DNA of 64,000 bases from Hexactinellida sp. DTS-2022. Taxonomy: Eukaryota > Porifera > Hexactinellida. The first letter of the stretch is position 1; every line of letters begins with the position of its first letter. The stretch lies in the NCBI GenBank assembly GCA_028753945.1, contig JAPNXP010000001.1, positions 1,116,001 through 1,180,000 of the forward strand, given 5' to 3'. The notes beneath the pieces were generated by a model, which did not search any database, had not been told where the DNA came from, and saw nothing but the letters and a program-made list of their open reading frames with translations. This document shows positions 36,012-46,300 of this stretch, piece after piece. Both the position numbers and the translations under genes were made by a program.

Positions 36012-37261
36012 CTAATACCAAACTTTTAAAAATTGATACATTAGGTGTACTTTTAGTTAATATTTTGCACGATTATGTTCATAAGATAATAATACAATAT
36101 TCTCGGACGGACGGAGGGTAAAGTAGGGACGGACGGAGATGATAAACAAGTTATTTCTTTTATATGGCCTTATACTTACTTTTTTTTACTTAGTTTGCAT
36201 TAAGTTTCAGCTAATTGTCATTTAATTTAAAACTCAATTAGCAGAATCAACATCGGCTGTATTTATGATTTTAATATTGTTGAAAAGACAATCTTTATTT
36301 GCAAAATTTTAATTTCGATCAATTTACAACTTTCGGAATGGGAAGGGACTTCGCCACTGGGGCATAGAGGGCAATGCCCCCCCCGGTAAAACCATTTGTA
36401 ACTATTTCATTGCTCTGATCCATTAATGCTATAAATCAATTCAATGAATTCACAATTGCCAATCATTTGAGTCATATCCCTGTACGAGGCTCCAATTTTT
36501 CACTGTACATTGGCCAAGATCCATGGACACCCCAAATCTTTATCTCTCTCGCTGCTCTCGCTCGTCTAAGAAGTAAATTCACACTTATACAGACAAATTA
36601 CACTTACCAAAGCAATGTATTATGTGTGTCAAGATACTATACTATACGATCATGTTATTTATTAATATTGAATTTGACATAATCCAAAATAATCATTTAT
36701 GATCGGAGATAATATTGAATTATATAGAGACTGTACAGGGAATTCCTGTATGCTTGAATAGGGATTGTTAATTTACACAAAACAAACTGCTACATTTTGA
36801 AGGTGTAGGCATTTTTTAGGTATTATTCGACAGACAATCAAAAATTTTCCAAACTAGCAAGCAGATACAAATTTAATACATCCCTGAGCGCCTGGACAGA
36901 ACAACCAAAATGGTTGAAATCCCTATAGTGTACAGGAATCCCTATACGGTTGACAGGAATAGACTGTTAGTAATCTAGTTTCACCTTATAGCATATTCCT
37001 ATTTATTTGGCAATTTTTGTTCTAACTTCCAATCAACTGTTTCACAAACCCAATACACCTTTTACTTTAGAACTTTTATCTGTCAAAATTGACTTTTGCC
37101 TGTCATTATAGCTAGTAGATTTTCTGTAATATGCTAGGATTGCTAAATTCTTGTTACTGTATTTGATTTTTGTAGGTTACTTTTCATAGTTTAGAAAACA
37201 TTAAACTATAAAGTTTCACCTCAATTGCCTAGTTTTGGTAACATCAACTGTTAGATCTAAC

Positions 37262-37559
37262 CAGGGGCGTAAACTAGAGCGTTGGCCAGGGGGGAGGCCA
37301 GGTGGCACAGGGGGGGGCCCAGAAAAAAATACGATTTTTAGTATTATTAAACATGATGTAAAATATGTATTTTATAGTAGTATAAATCTGTAATACGCTG
37401 TATTTTATATTCTCGGGCGACCGAGGGATCATTGTTAAATTTAAGTGAGTAAATCATAAATCTGGCCCCCCCGGCCCCCACCGTTGGCGGGGGGGGGGGC
37501 AGAAGCCCTGAGTGGGGGGGCCATGGCCCCCCCTGCCCCCCCCCCCAGTTACGCCCCTG
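37262..37559. mobile_element. hAT MITE with perfect 8-bp target duplication
   Basis: Starts CAGGGGCGTAAACTAGAG and ends CAGTTACGCCCCTG. GATCTAAC occurs at 37254-37261 and again at 37560-37567. The interior is G/C-run rich and non-coding. It is nested in the larger 35255-38925 element. Confidence 0.9.
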
Positions 37560-37703
37560 GATCTAACACCAATAGAATGTTTCCCCCCCTGGAAAGAAAA
37601 ATGATTCATTTATTTGGAGACAATTGGGAGTAAACCATAAAATTTTCAACAATGATTTACCAATTGTAAATGGATTGTTTCTCGGTGAAGTTAGTGTTTA
37701 GGT

Positions 37704-38340
37704 TAACAAGTGTCTAGCCTTACTGTTGGTCAGCATCAACTTGCTGTATTTGATGTAGGAACTCAAGAATTGACGAAATTGGTGCAGTTAGGCCATCTTC
37801 CTTACCTCGAAGCTTTTCCCAAAGACTTCCCAAGGTCAAATTTTTCCTATTCATACAGAAAACCAAACAACGAAAAGCTAAAGCGTGAGTGGTTAGTCTT
37901 CAGTCAAAGTCTCAATTCTTTATTTTCTTTGCCATGTCGTTTAGTTTGACATACAAGTATTCATTCATCAGTTATAATCCCCAAACTCAACCAAATCCGG
38001 ATACTTTGCGAGTTCAAACTTTATGATAATGATAAAAAGAAAACTTTATGATAAATACCTTGAGATGAGCGTAGTAATTCTCACAAATAATTATTGCAAC
38101 TTGAAATGGCGTGAACTTCAAATACGTTTAGAGAATAATAGTATACTATTGATGATTAGACCATCGAACAACTTAGGTTCAATACACAACGGTGAAAAAA
38201 TTTCTTCCTAGGGGAAAGGGGACTCCCTTTGCGATTGCGAGGATAGTCACAATTGATTGGAGATGTACATAACGGAAACTTTCTCGGTATCCTGGAACTT
38301 GTTTGACACTATTATCCAATATTACAAGAACACCTAAGGA
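37704..38340 (+). pseudogene. decayed hAT-superfamily transposase (TTF zinc finger plus DUF4371)
   Basis: One open stretch encodes FPKDFPRSNFSYSY, LKREWLVFSQSLNSLFSLPC and RLV. This follows the TTF-type finger pattern FPKD...R.WL.YS...N.LFCFPC.LF, with one expected Cys lost. Later, in shifted frames, WRELQIRLENNS and GNFLGILEL follow the next domain of the same transposases. Several stops and shifts make it non-functional. Confidence 0.6.
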
Positions 38341-39112
38341 AAGTTCATGAGTCACAATAATAAGGAAACTATGGCAGGCTCATTATCTTTCATTTCAATC
38401 ATAGAATGAATTCGTGGAGATTTAGTTCTTGCTAATGTTTCGATGAACGTCAACTTTTTCACTATTGCCCAATGGAACACTAGATTCTGCTTATTTAGAA
38501 CAGACACTGTCATTTTACGATATGTATCGCCTGAAGAAATCATGAGTATCCATTCGGATTGTCGTGGTTCGGATGCACGCAACATGTCCGGCTGATACCA
38601 AAAAACAAGTTATCTCCTAACAAAGACGCCCCTTTGCATATTCTCACCTTGTGGTTGTCATTCATTGAATTCTGCGAGTGTTTGTATTTAATTAAACCAT
38701 CAAAAATAATTTCACTAATTGTACACTATAAAGTTACCAATAAGAAATTGGTGTAATTGTTATGATACTAAGTAAACTCGTTATAAACTAAGTTCAAGTA
38801 GTTTAGTGAGTAAGTCCCCTGGAGGTATACGTAGGCGCTAGCGCCTAGTAGCTTAGGCGCTAACGCCGTGTACCTTAGGCGCTAGCGCTTTGGAGCTTAG
38901 GCGCTAGCGCCTAGACTTTTTTAATAGCTCCGTTTTTGTGACTAAATATATCACTAAATATTTCGGGATCAGGGGCTCAAATAGCGTATAAGAAATACTG
39001 GGATGGAGATGGTGCGGAGCGGGAGCGTGCTCCATAATTTACTTAGATGTTATGCTCTGGGATTTAGATAGTTTTTTACTTTTTGTACTATTTTCTGGGA
39101 ATAATTGCGGGT

Positions 39113-39312
39113 GTGTTGATCAGGCTTTCATCCTGGCAAAATTTTCTGCGCGCCTAGATTAAGTTTGAGCTCGCTTATTAGCGCCTAAATACTCAATTTG
39201 TATTACGTCTATTGGAGCATCTCTCGATTTTCGCGCGCCTAGAACATTTTCTTTTCAAAATTACGCGCCTGGGGCGCGTGGCGCACACCTGGATGAAACC
39301 CTGGTGTTGACT
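39113..39312. mobile_element. short inverted-repeat element upstream of eL18
   Basis: GTGTTGATCAGGCTTTCATCC on the left mirrors GGATGAAACCCTGGTGTTGAC on the right over about 20 bases with mismatches. The interior repeats GCGCGCCTAGA. It is a possible MITE close to the eL18 promoter. Confidence 0.45.
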
Positions 39313-39433
39313 TGTGCTATTTTAAACCACTTCCTATTGTAAATATATAACAAACCGTTCACGCATGTTCACGAACAAACTTATTCCAGTATATAACTTA
39401 CTCAATCCTATTCTAACTAGCAAGTGCTTGTCA

Positions 39434-40000
39434 ATGGGAATTGATATCGACAAGAAGCACAAACGGAAGGTGATCCGTCGCTCCCCCAAGTCGGACAATG
39501 TGTACCTGCGCCTTTTAGTGAAACTCTACAAGTTCCTCACTCGACGGACAAATTCTAAGTTCAACCAAATAATTCTGAAGCGACTGGTCATGAGCAGGAC
39601 GAACCGCCCGCCTATCTCGCTCGCTCGGCTCGCCAGACAGATGCGACCCGAGGACAGAAGGAAGAAACTGGCTGTTGTGGTTGGCACGGTTACAAACGAC
39701 GTTAGACTGTTCGACGTGCCTAAGATTCGCGTGTGTGCTCTGCGCGTGACTGAGAAAGCCAGGGAGAGAATCACAAAGGGCGGGGGGGAGGTGCTCACCT
39801 TCGATCAGCTCGCGCTCCAGGCGCCCAAAGGACAGAATACCATCCTGCTGCAGGGCCCGAGGAGAGCGAGAGAGGCGGTGAGACACTTCGGGCCTGCTCC
39901 CGGGGTCCCCCACAGCCATTCTAAGCCCTACGTGCGTTCTAAGGGCCGGAAGTTTGAACGAGCTCGTGGCCGTAGGAAGAGATGTGGCTACAAGGCCTAA
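39434..40000 (+). CDS. RPL18: Large-subunit ribosomal protein eL18
   Basis: An intact single exon of 188 residues, the same length as human RPL18. Family blocks are [47 protein letters not shown]-type (VLTFDQLAL), and the highly conserved [23 protein letters not shown] tail followed by a Gly-Tyr-Lys end. It is a structural protein of the 60S subunit. The frame is open 23 codons upstream, but family length fixes the ATG at 39434. An acceptor-like CTAACTAG ends 13 bases before it, so the leader may be spliced on. GC content is much higher than in the flanks, as expected of a highly expressed gene. It is the first of five plus-strand genes in a row. Confidence 0.97.
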   Translation: MGIDIDKKHKRKVIRRSPKSDNVYLRLLVKLYKFLTRRTNSKFNQIILKRLVMSRTNRPPISLARLARQMRPEDRRKKLAVVVGTVTNDVRLFDVPKIRVCALRVTEKARERITKGGGEVLTFDQLALQAPKGQNTILLQGPRRAREAVRHFGPAPGVPHSHSKPYVRSKGRKFERARGRRKRCGYKA

Positions 40001-40220
40001 GCTAAGTATCTCGTAGGAATAGACTACATGCTAGGTAATACCGTAGATTCTCGTTAGACAATAGATATTTGTTATAGAGCCTTGTGTCGTTAGTAATAAT
40101 TGTTATATTTAACTTAGAAGTTTATTTAATTCATTGATTATTTGGGAAATAATACCATACTTTAATACCTCCAAGAATTAGAGCATAGTTAATTTTCATA
40201 ATCAAGATAACTTAGTTGTA
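40001..40220. other. eL18-ARL3 intergenic gap
   Basis: 220 bp, AT-rich, with no feature recognised. An AG five bases before the ARL3 start is a possible splice acceptor. Confidence 0.4.
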
Positions 40221-40772
40221 ATGGGTCTGCTCGCTCTGCTCAGAAAGTTCCGCAGCTCTCCCAGCCAGGAGATGCGCATTCTTTTGCTCGGCCTTGACAA
40301 CGCTGGTAAGACCACCCTGCTGAAGCAACTGGCCTCAGAGGAGGTGCTAATGGTAACGCCCACCATCGGGTTCAATGTGAAATCCGTTCAGTCCCAAGGT
40401 TTTAAGCTGAACGTTTGGGACATCGGCGGACAGCGGGAAATTCGTCCCTACTGGCGCAACTACTTTGAGAACACGGACGTACTAATCTACGTCATAGATT
40501 CCACAGATGAGAAGAGATTACTCGAAACCTCGCAGGAACTATGCAATCTCCTGGAAGAGGACAAGCTAGCAAACGTGCCTCTCTTTATATTCGCTAACAA
40601 GCAGGACCTCGCTTCAGCCATGAAAGTGGGAGACGTGGCAGAGAAACTGAGTCTCTGCAACATCCGGGACAGACAGTGGCAGATCCAGCCTTGCTCGGCG
40701 CTGACGGGGGACGGCGTACAGGACGGCATGGAGTGGCTGTGCAAACATATGGCCGCCAAGAAGAAGAAGTGA
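40221..40772 (+). CDS. ARL3: ADP-ribosylation factor-like GTPase 3
   Basis: Single exon, 183 residues (human ARL3 has 182). Small GTPase that releases lipidated and UNC119/PDE6D cargo into cilia. Seen in order: the N-terminal amphipathic [11 protein letters not shown]-loop GLDNAGKT (24-31), PTIGFN switch I (human ARL3 has PTQGFN), the ARL3-typical [22 protein letters not shown] near 126-129, CSALTG, and a Lys-rich end. ARL3 lacks functional myristoylation despite Gly2; whether that holds here cannot be seen. The close match through [10 protein letters not shown] separates it from ARL2 and ARF. It lies 220 bp after eL18 in the same direction. Confidence 0.95.
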   Translation: MGLLALLRKFRSSPSQEMRILLLGLDNAGKTTLLKQLASEEVLMVTPTIGFNVKSVQSQGFKLNVWDIGGQREIRPYWRNYFENTDVLIYVIDSTDEKRLLETSQELCNLLEEDKLANVPLFIFANKQDLASAMKVGDVAEKLSLCNIRDRQWQIQPCSALTGDGVQDGMEWLCKHMAAKKKK

Positions 40773-41292
40773 GATATATTCCTAATTTCCTACCTACCCG
40801 GCCACTTATTAATTAATTAACTTTGACTCCACACTATAACTGTATCAATACACATAATACACTATCCTTATCTGACTGTATATGATCACCTCTCTTCTTC
40901 TTACTGCTCTCTCTTAGCTAAGAATTGGATTGTTATGAACTGATACCTTACTGTTCTTTAGGCAATAAATTATCTCGACATTGGTGCAGTTTTAACTGTT
41001 ATAGGGGTTGTTATAAGGCAAATGACGGAAGTATTTTCATAGACATTTTTATCCAGATGTTTTACTAGTTGGCTTAATTGCTAAATTTCTACTCATGCAG
41101 ACAGGTTGTAACACCTGCAGCTATTTAATATTAGTATAGATTAGGAAACATAACACAAACACAAATTTTTAAAATTATTGGCACTTTCCTTTCTTATCCT
41201 ACTACGTACAAATAATTCTTTTTTGAATTTGTGTAAGTTGTACTTTGTGCAAATGCTTATTCGATTACGGAACCAGTTGGGCTGAGCTCTCT
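40773..41292. other. intergenic gap before SLC25A38
   Basis: 520 bp, AT-rich. The carrier frame stays open upstream of its ATG to 41245, so a 5' coding or leader exon joining there is possible but not demonstrated. Confidence 0.35.
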
Positions 41293-42147
41293 ATGGATTC
41301 CTTCCTGGCGGGGAGTGTGAGTGGCTGTTGTACTGTTTTGCTGCTCCAGCCTCTAGACACTATAAAAACTCTTCGACAACTCCCTACGATCAGTGCTAAT
41401 AACCTGGTGACGTGGAAGAGCAATAGGAATGTTAGGACTATTTTACTGTCAATAGTCAGGCGAGAAATTCCTATCGCCTCTCTCTGGCGCGGCACGGTTC
41501 CCTCTCTGGTTCGTAGCATTCCGGGCTTAGGCATATTCTTCACTGCAGTAGACCTGTCACGGAGTTTTCTGTCTAGACAGGGCATTCCAGAGTCCCGATT
41601 GAGTAACCTAGTTATCGGGGTGTGTGCTAGAGGTGTCAGCTCCGCCACAATGATGCCACTCACTCTCGTGAAGACTCGGTTTGAGAGCGGATGGTTCCCT
41701 TACAGGTCTGTGGCTCATGCGCTGGCGGACATATTCAGACAGGGCGGGGTGAGAGGACTGTTTTCTGGGGGCGTGGCTACTGTTTTGAGGGACGCTCCCT
41801 ACTCAGGAATGTTTTTGCTATTTTATTTTGAAATGAAGCGACACGCAAATGAAAAGTGGGCGGATAACGGCATACCTGTGCTCATTACGTTTGGCTGTGG
41901 ATTTGCCAGTGGCTGCCTAGCATCTGTTATTACGCACCCATTTGACGTCATCAAGACCCGGATTCAGGTGAAAGCTTCCAGGAGCGAGATGAAGAGAACA
42001 ATCCTCTCCATCCTGAGAGAGGGCGGGGCCAGGGGAATGATGGCGGGACTCAGTATGAGAATGACTCGGAAAATGTTAGTCAGCGCTTTCAATTGGACTT
42101 TTTATGAAAGAATCATTCATCAAGTTAGAGAAATTTATAAGAATTGA
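41293..42147 (+). CDS. SLC25A38: Mitochondrial glycine carrier, SLC25A38-like
   Basis: Single exon, 284 residues (human 304), an inner-membrane carrier that brings glycine in for haem synthesis (yeast Hem25). The three carrier signatures are QPLDTIKT near 22, MPLTLVKTRFESG near 122-134 and HPFDVIKTR near 220-228. The Thr version of the second (human SPITVIKTRYESG), with GLFSG-x2-ATVLRDAPYSG, is diagnostic for this subfamily. I chose ATG 41293 because it aligns with the first repeat and the open frame upstream has no ATG. The N-terminus is shorter than human, so an upstream exon could be missing. Confidence 0.9.
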   Translation: MDSFLAGSVSGCCTVLLLQPLDTIKTLRQLPTISANNLVTWKSNRNVRTILLSIVRREIPIASLWRGTVPSLVRSIPGLGIFFTAVDLSRSFLSRQGIPESRLSNLVIGVCARGVSSATMMPLTLVKTRFESGWFPYRSVAHALADIFRQGGVRGLFSGGVATVLRDAPYSGMFLLFYFEMKRHANEKWADNGIPVLITFGCGFASGCLASVITHPFDVIKTRIQVKASRSEMKRTILSILREGGARGMMAGLSMRMTRKMLVSAFNWTFYERIIHQVREIYKN

Positions 42148-42388
42148 ATATCCAGTAATTACCCCCCATCACTTGCTTTTCTTAGAATTAGAATAACTAT
42201 TGTCAAACTAATCTTAACGGAGTACCAAATTCCAATTTACGGAACGAAATTACCTTTTCCGTTCCTTAATTTGGTAACTTTTAAGTTTATCTTATCTTAT
42301 ATCTGGACACAGTAATTCAGTGAAAAGGTCCCTAATCCTTTTAACCAAATACCAATTACACTTGTGTATTTACCAGCAGCTAGTCCCT

Positions 42389-42988
42389 ATGGTAGACCAT
42401 ATGAACATAACCGAGAAGAAGGCTCTAGCTAAGCAAGCCGAGCAGCTCTGTATGATTACTCATTTCTCTAAGGGCGAGACCGAGAAACTCCTGCACTTGT
42501 TCTACAACATAACTCCAAACAGAATTGATAGACCGACTTTCAAAGAGATCCTACATAACGACTTTGACATGACTACCCTATTCTTCATGGAGCGGGTGTT
42601 CAAGGCGTTTGACATGGATAACGATGGTTTTATCGATGAGCTAGAATGGGTGAAGGGCTTGTCAATCTTCCTGCGTGGCTCTATTGACGAGAAGATAAAG
42701 TACTGCTTCTACGTGTACGACCTGAACAACGACTTCTACATCTCTCGCGAGGAGATGTTCCACATGCTCAAGAGCTCCATGATAAAGCAGCCGACAGAAG
42801 AAGACCCGGAGGAGGGAATCAAAGACCTCATCGAACTCATGCTCAAGAAAATGGATTTGGATCACGACGGCAAACTGAGTCAAACCGACTTTGCTACTTC
42901 AGTTCAGGCCGAGCCTCTGTTGCTGGAGGCTTTCGGGCCCTGTCTCCCTTCCTGGGACAGCGTACACCGCTTCTCAAAGAAACTATAA
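42389..42988 (+). CDS. CLXN: Calaxin (EFCAB1), outer-dynein-arm EF-hand protein
   Basis: Single exon of 199 residues (human 211). Calaxin is a neuronal-calcium-sensor-like protein that docks and regulates outer dynein arms in motile cilia and sperm. Visible: FDMDNDGFIDELEW, LSIFLRGS-DEKIKYCF, an EF-hand reading DLNNDFYISREE in which the usual loop Gly is Phe, EEMFHMLKSS, QPTEEDPEEGIKDL, DLDHDGKLS and LLLEAFGPCLP. The block between the second and third EF-hands is nearly identical to the human one. The start is the first ATG after a plausible acceptor (CAGCAG, 9 bases upstream); a second ATG follows four codons later. With ARL3 nearby, this implies ciliated cells. Confidence 0.92.
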   Translation: MVDHMNITEKKALAKQAEQLCMITHFSKGETEKLLHLFYNITPNRIDRPTFKEILHNDFDMTTLFFMERVFKAFDMDNDGFIDELEWVKGLSIFLRGSIDEKIKYCFYVYDLNNDFYISREEMFHMLKSSMIKQPTEEDPEEGIKDLIELMLKKMDLDHDGKLSQTDFATSVQAEPLLLEAFGPCLPSWDSVHRFSKKL

Positions 42989-43301
42989 CGCTTATGCCCG
43001 TGGCAACCTGATTATTCACTGAGTCGTATATTCAAACTGTATTCTTACTGTAACATTAAATTCACTCATTCATACAACATAACTACGTGCATTAAATAGT
43101 TAGTTAACGGAACAAAATACTTTTAAATACTCGACCTACATACATATAGTACAGACACTATAGCACTTACGATGGTAACACGAAGTAATATCCCGGCAGA
43201 ATACTATCTGAGTTATACTAGTTTGTTGCCAGTAATTTTCTAGCTGCTACTTTTGTGAAATACTTTATAACTTTATTTATTTATAATATGATATCAGTTC
43301 C
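42989..43301. other. CLXN-NBAS intergenic gap
   Basis: 313 bp, AT-rich, with no feature recognised. ATATCAG ends four bases before the NBAS ATG. Confidence 0.4.
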
Positions 43302-46300
43302 ATGTCTACGAATGGGAAGATCCTCTATGACGTCATCCAGTTCGACCAGTGGCGAGGTCGCTACTCGCTGCACACACCCTCCTCCCGCTGGACTCGACCG
43401 ACAAGCCAATTCTTTAAATTCCTGTCTTTCCTTCTGTACTCCCTTATGGTACCCATAATATTGTTGTTTACGCTACCAAAACAGTTGTTTACACGCTCCA
43501 AACTGAGACCAGTCCCCACTCGCCCCCCCGTGTCTCTCTCTGCGTCGTCCTGCCATAAGCACCTGGCCGTTCTGACGCCCTCCTCCCTTATAGTACTCGT
43601 CAGGAACTCAAAGCTAACTCCCGCTAACTCCTCTCTCTTCTCTCGTCAATCCGGCTATGTCTATTCCCTCAGTGATGACGTCACGCTGAGGCGGCACTCT
43701 CCCCTGCAGGTGGCCTGGTCTCCCGACAGTCGGTACCTCGTGGTGTTAGTAGCCGCGAGTAGCACGCATCAAGTCATGGTGTTTGACACGAAAGCGAATA
43801 AGATAGGAGAGCTGGACCTGTCGGCTCGCGGCATCACGGACCCCTCCCAGGTCCTGCTAGCGGGCTACGGCCCCCATCAGCTGATCCACCGGTGTGTCGT
43901 CCTCTGCCGCACGGGCTGTCTCGGCTGGTTCGACATCAGGAGCAGCGGGGAGACGGGACGCGGCTCCGAGCGGACCGACCTCCGCGGCTCCCACCCGGGG
44001 GGCGCGAGCTGCATGTGCTACCACTCCGAGACTGAGCTCCTCTTCGTGGGCGGATCAGCTGTGCCGGGGCCGGAGAGGGGACACACGGATCCGCTGAGGA
44101 GGGCGATATCTGTCTGGCGAGTTGTAGAGCAGGACTGTGGGTTCGTACAGGTTGGTCATTAGTTCACAGATTGTTATATGTATTGCTTAGAATTAGCATT
44201 AATAACCATGGATTAAAACCTTTTATTCAGGTCCATCACAGTTTGGGAGCGAGAAGCGCTTCTCCCTCGAGGAGAGGCGATGACGTAACTAACATATCCC
44301 TGAGTTCCAGCAGCCCTCGCATGTTGCTGACGTCACACCAGAACGGCACCCTGGCTGTTTGGAGCGTGCCCTCGCTCACTGCCCACAGACGGATCCCCCG
44401 AGACACCTCCACATTCCTGAGCGACACTCTGGTATCCTGCTGCTGGTGGTCAGAGGGCCACGTGGCGGCCAGCTACTCCTCGGGCCGACTGGCCATTCTG
44501 GACGTGGAGTCCGAGCGGAATATCGCGAGGGAGGAGAGTGGGGTGGGCGGGCCCCTTGTTATGAGCACCCTGTATGGGAATAAGTCTGCATTAGCCGTGT
44601 GCTACAACGAAGCCCCAGGAGTTAATAACAATAATAAAATGACAGTCAAAGAGAGAGCGTGTCAGCTAGTGTTTGCTCTCACGCGCGTCTCGTCTCTCCA
44701 GCAGTTCGAGGTGTCAGATTTCGTATGTGAATATCGTTTGTTGCTACTGAAGCAAGCATCACCAATTGATCTGTACAAACATAAGATTTCTCAACAGTTA
44801 TACTCAGACGCGCTTCTCCTCGCTACTGAGTTTGCCCTGGACCTGAACCTCCTCTACCAGAGTCAGTGGGAGTCCTCTTCTGGGTCCCTGGGCGCCGTGT
44901 CGCTGTTCCTCTCTCGGATAACCGACACAGCGTATGTGCTGGGGCAGGTGCTGCTGGCCAGAGGGCCGGACGCGGAGAGTGCTGCGAGGAGCATCGAACT
45001 GGGGCTCTCTAGGATACAGGTAGGTTTGTATCCATGGTCATTTGTATGCGCTAATGTATTATCCATTGTTGGGTCATCTCTGTTACTATTTACTTCAACT
45101 TTTTTCGTTTAAGCCCGTTAATTAGCTAAATGTTGCATTGCTTATACTGTCAGGTCTGCTTATGTGAACAGTTTTTGTCTGCTTAATATGAAAAACTTTG
45201 ATTATGACAAGCCTATGATCCCAATTTTACAACTTACATAAGTTTTGTATTAAGTTGAGCTCGCTTAATATTATGAAGTCTCTCTTATTATGAACAAAGT
45301 TTTGGTTGTTGATCTTCAGAATTCACAACCTCTATTGTTTTCAATTTAATTTAATTAAATTGGAACGGATATTCGTTTACTTTTGGTCAAACAACATGAT
45401 TTTTGTATTGATTGGAGAGATTATAATTGTAAACTCCTACCTAAACTAGCTGATTAATAGCTAACTTGTGTCTAATACACTATGTTGTTGATTAAGCTAT
45501 TACGAAAAACTATTTCCCACTGCATTTTGAGTCTTGAAATTGATTTAATGCTTAGTCTCCAAAGAAAACGAATATAATATTCGTTCGTTTAGCAAAATGT
45601 TCGTTCGCTACATTTCGAATATTCGTTTCAGCTCTATTTATAACAGCGAATTTTCTCACTCAAATGGTTAAGATACGCTACAATTGAACTACAATTGAAC
45701 TACAATTAATTTCCAAAGATCATCAAAACTTCTGTCTAACTACCTTATTCAGTTTTGTTTATTAGAATTGCTTGAATCGAAGAGTGCTTATTTAGCGATT
45801 CGCACTTTCTTCCTAACCAACAAATTGCCTCTCATCTATTTCATATTATAGTACTAGCTTACTAATTTCTCAAGTTAGCGACAACTCGTACTTTCCCTTT
45901 TCAATCAAAATTTCGCGTTCTCTTGCGAATTCTCTAAACCAGCGAAATTTAATCTTAGTCTTGATTATTAAAATTCTCAAAGGGTACACATTAATAAAGA
46001 CCGAGTTAATTTACTTTTATAATTAATAAAATTGGTTAACTATAGAATTTAGTATATTGTAGTTGTGAACTTTATTATATTTTGTTCCAACTTTGCTCCA
46101 CTTTGATTTACGTATATTATTATAATTATTTCAGATTATCTTATGTTAAGTTTATTTCTTATTAGTAACATAAAAGAGAGCTTGTCTGTCTATAATTAAT
46201 TCAAATACAGCAGATTACCATATCCACTTTTTATATATTCTATAAATTACACAAATGAATTCCATTCTGAGAACTTACTACAGTATTTTCGTGTAATATA

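Larger units (their letters stand above)
35255..38925. mobile_element. 3.7 kb element bounded by ~140-bp inverted repeats rich in GGCGCTAGCGCC
   Basis: The left arm (35255-35395) and right arm (38775-38925) are inverted copies. Each starts with a GTCTAGGCGCTAGCGCCTAA block, repeats the GGCGCTAGCGCC palindrome four times, and ends CACTAAACTACTTGA. The interior is a nest of younger MITEs plus the decayed transposase at 37704-38340, which could be the element's own. No flanking duplication was found. Confidence 0.65.

Noticed and set aside
39365-39433. Extra 23 residues at the start of eL18
   Set aside because: Family length and a perfectly aligned Met-Gly-Ile-Asp start place initiation at 39434.
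43894-44583. Shifted-frame ORFs inside NBAS exons
   Set aside because: They arise from the GC-rich exon composition. Only the NBAS frame matches a family and joins across introns.
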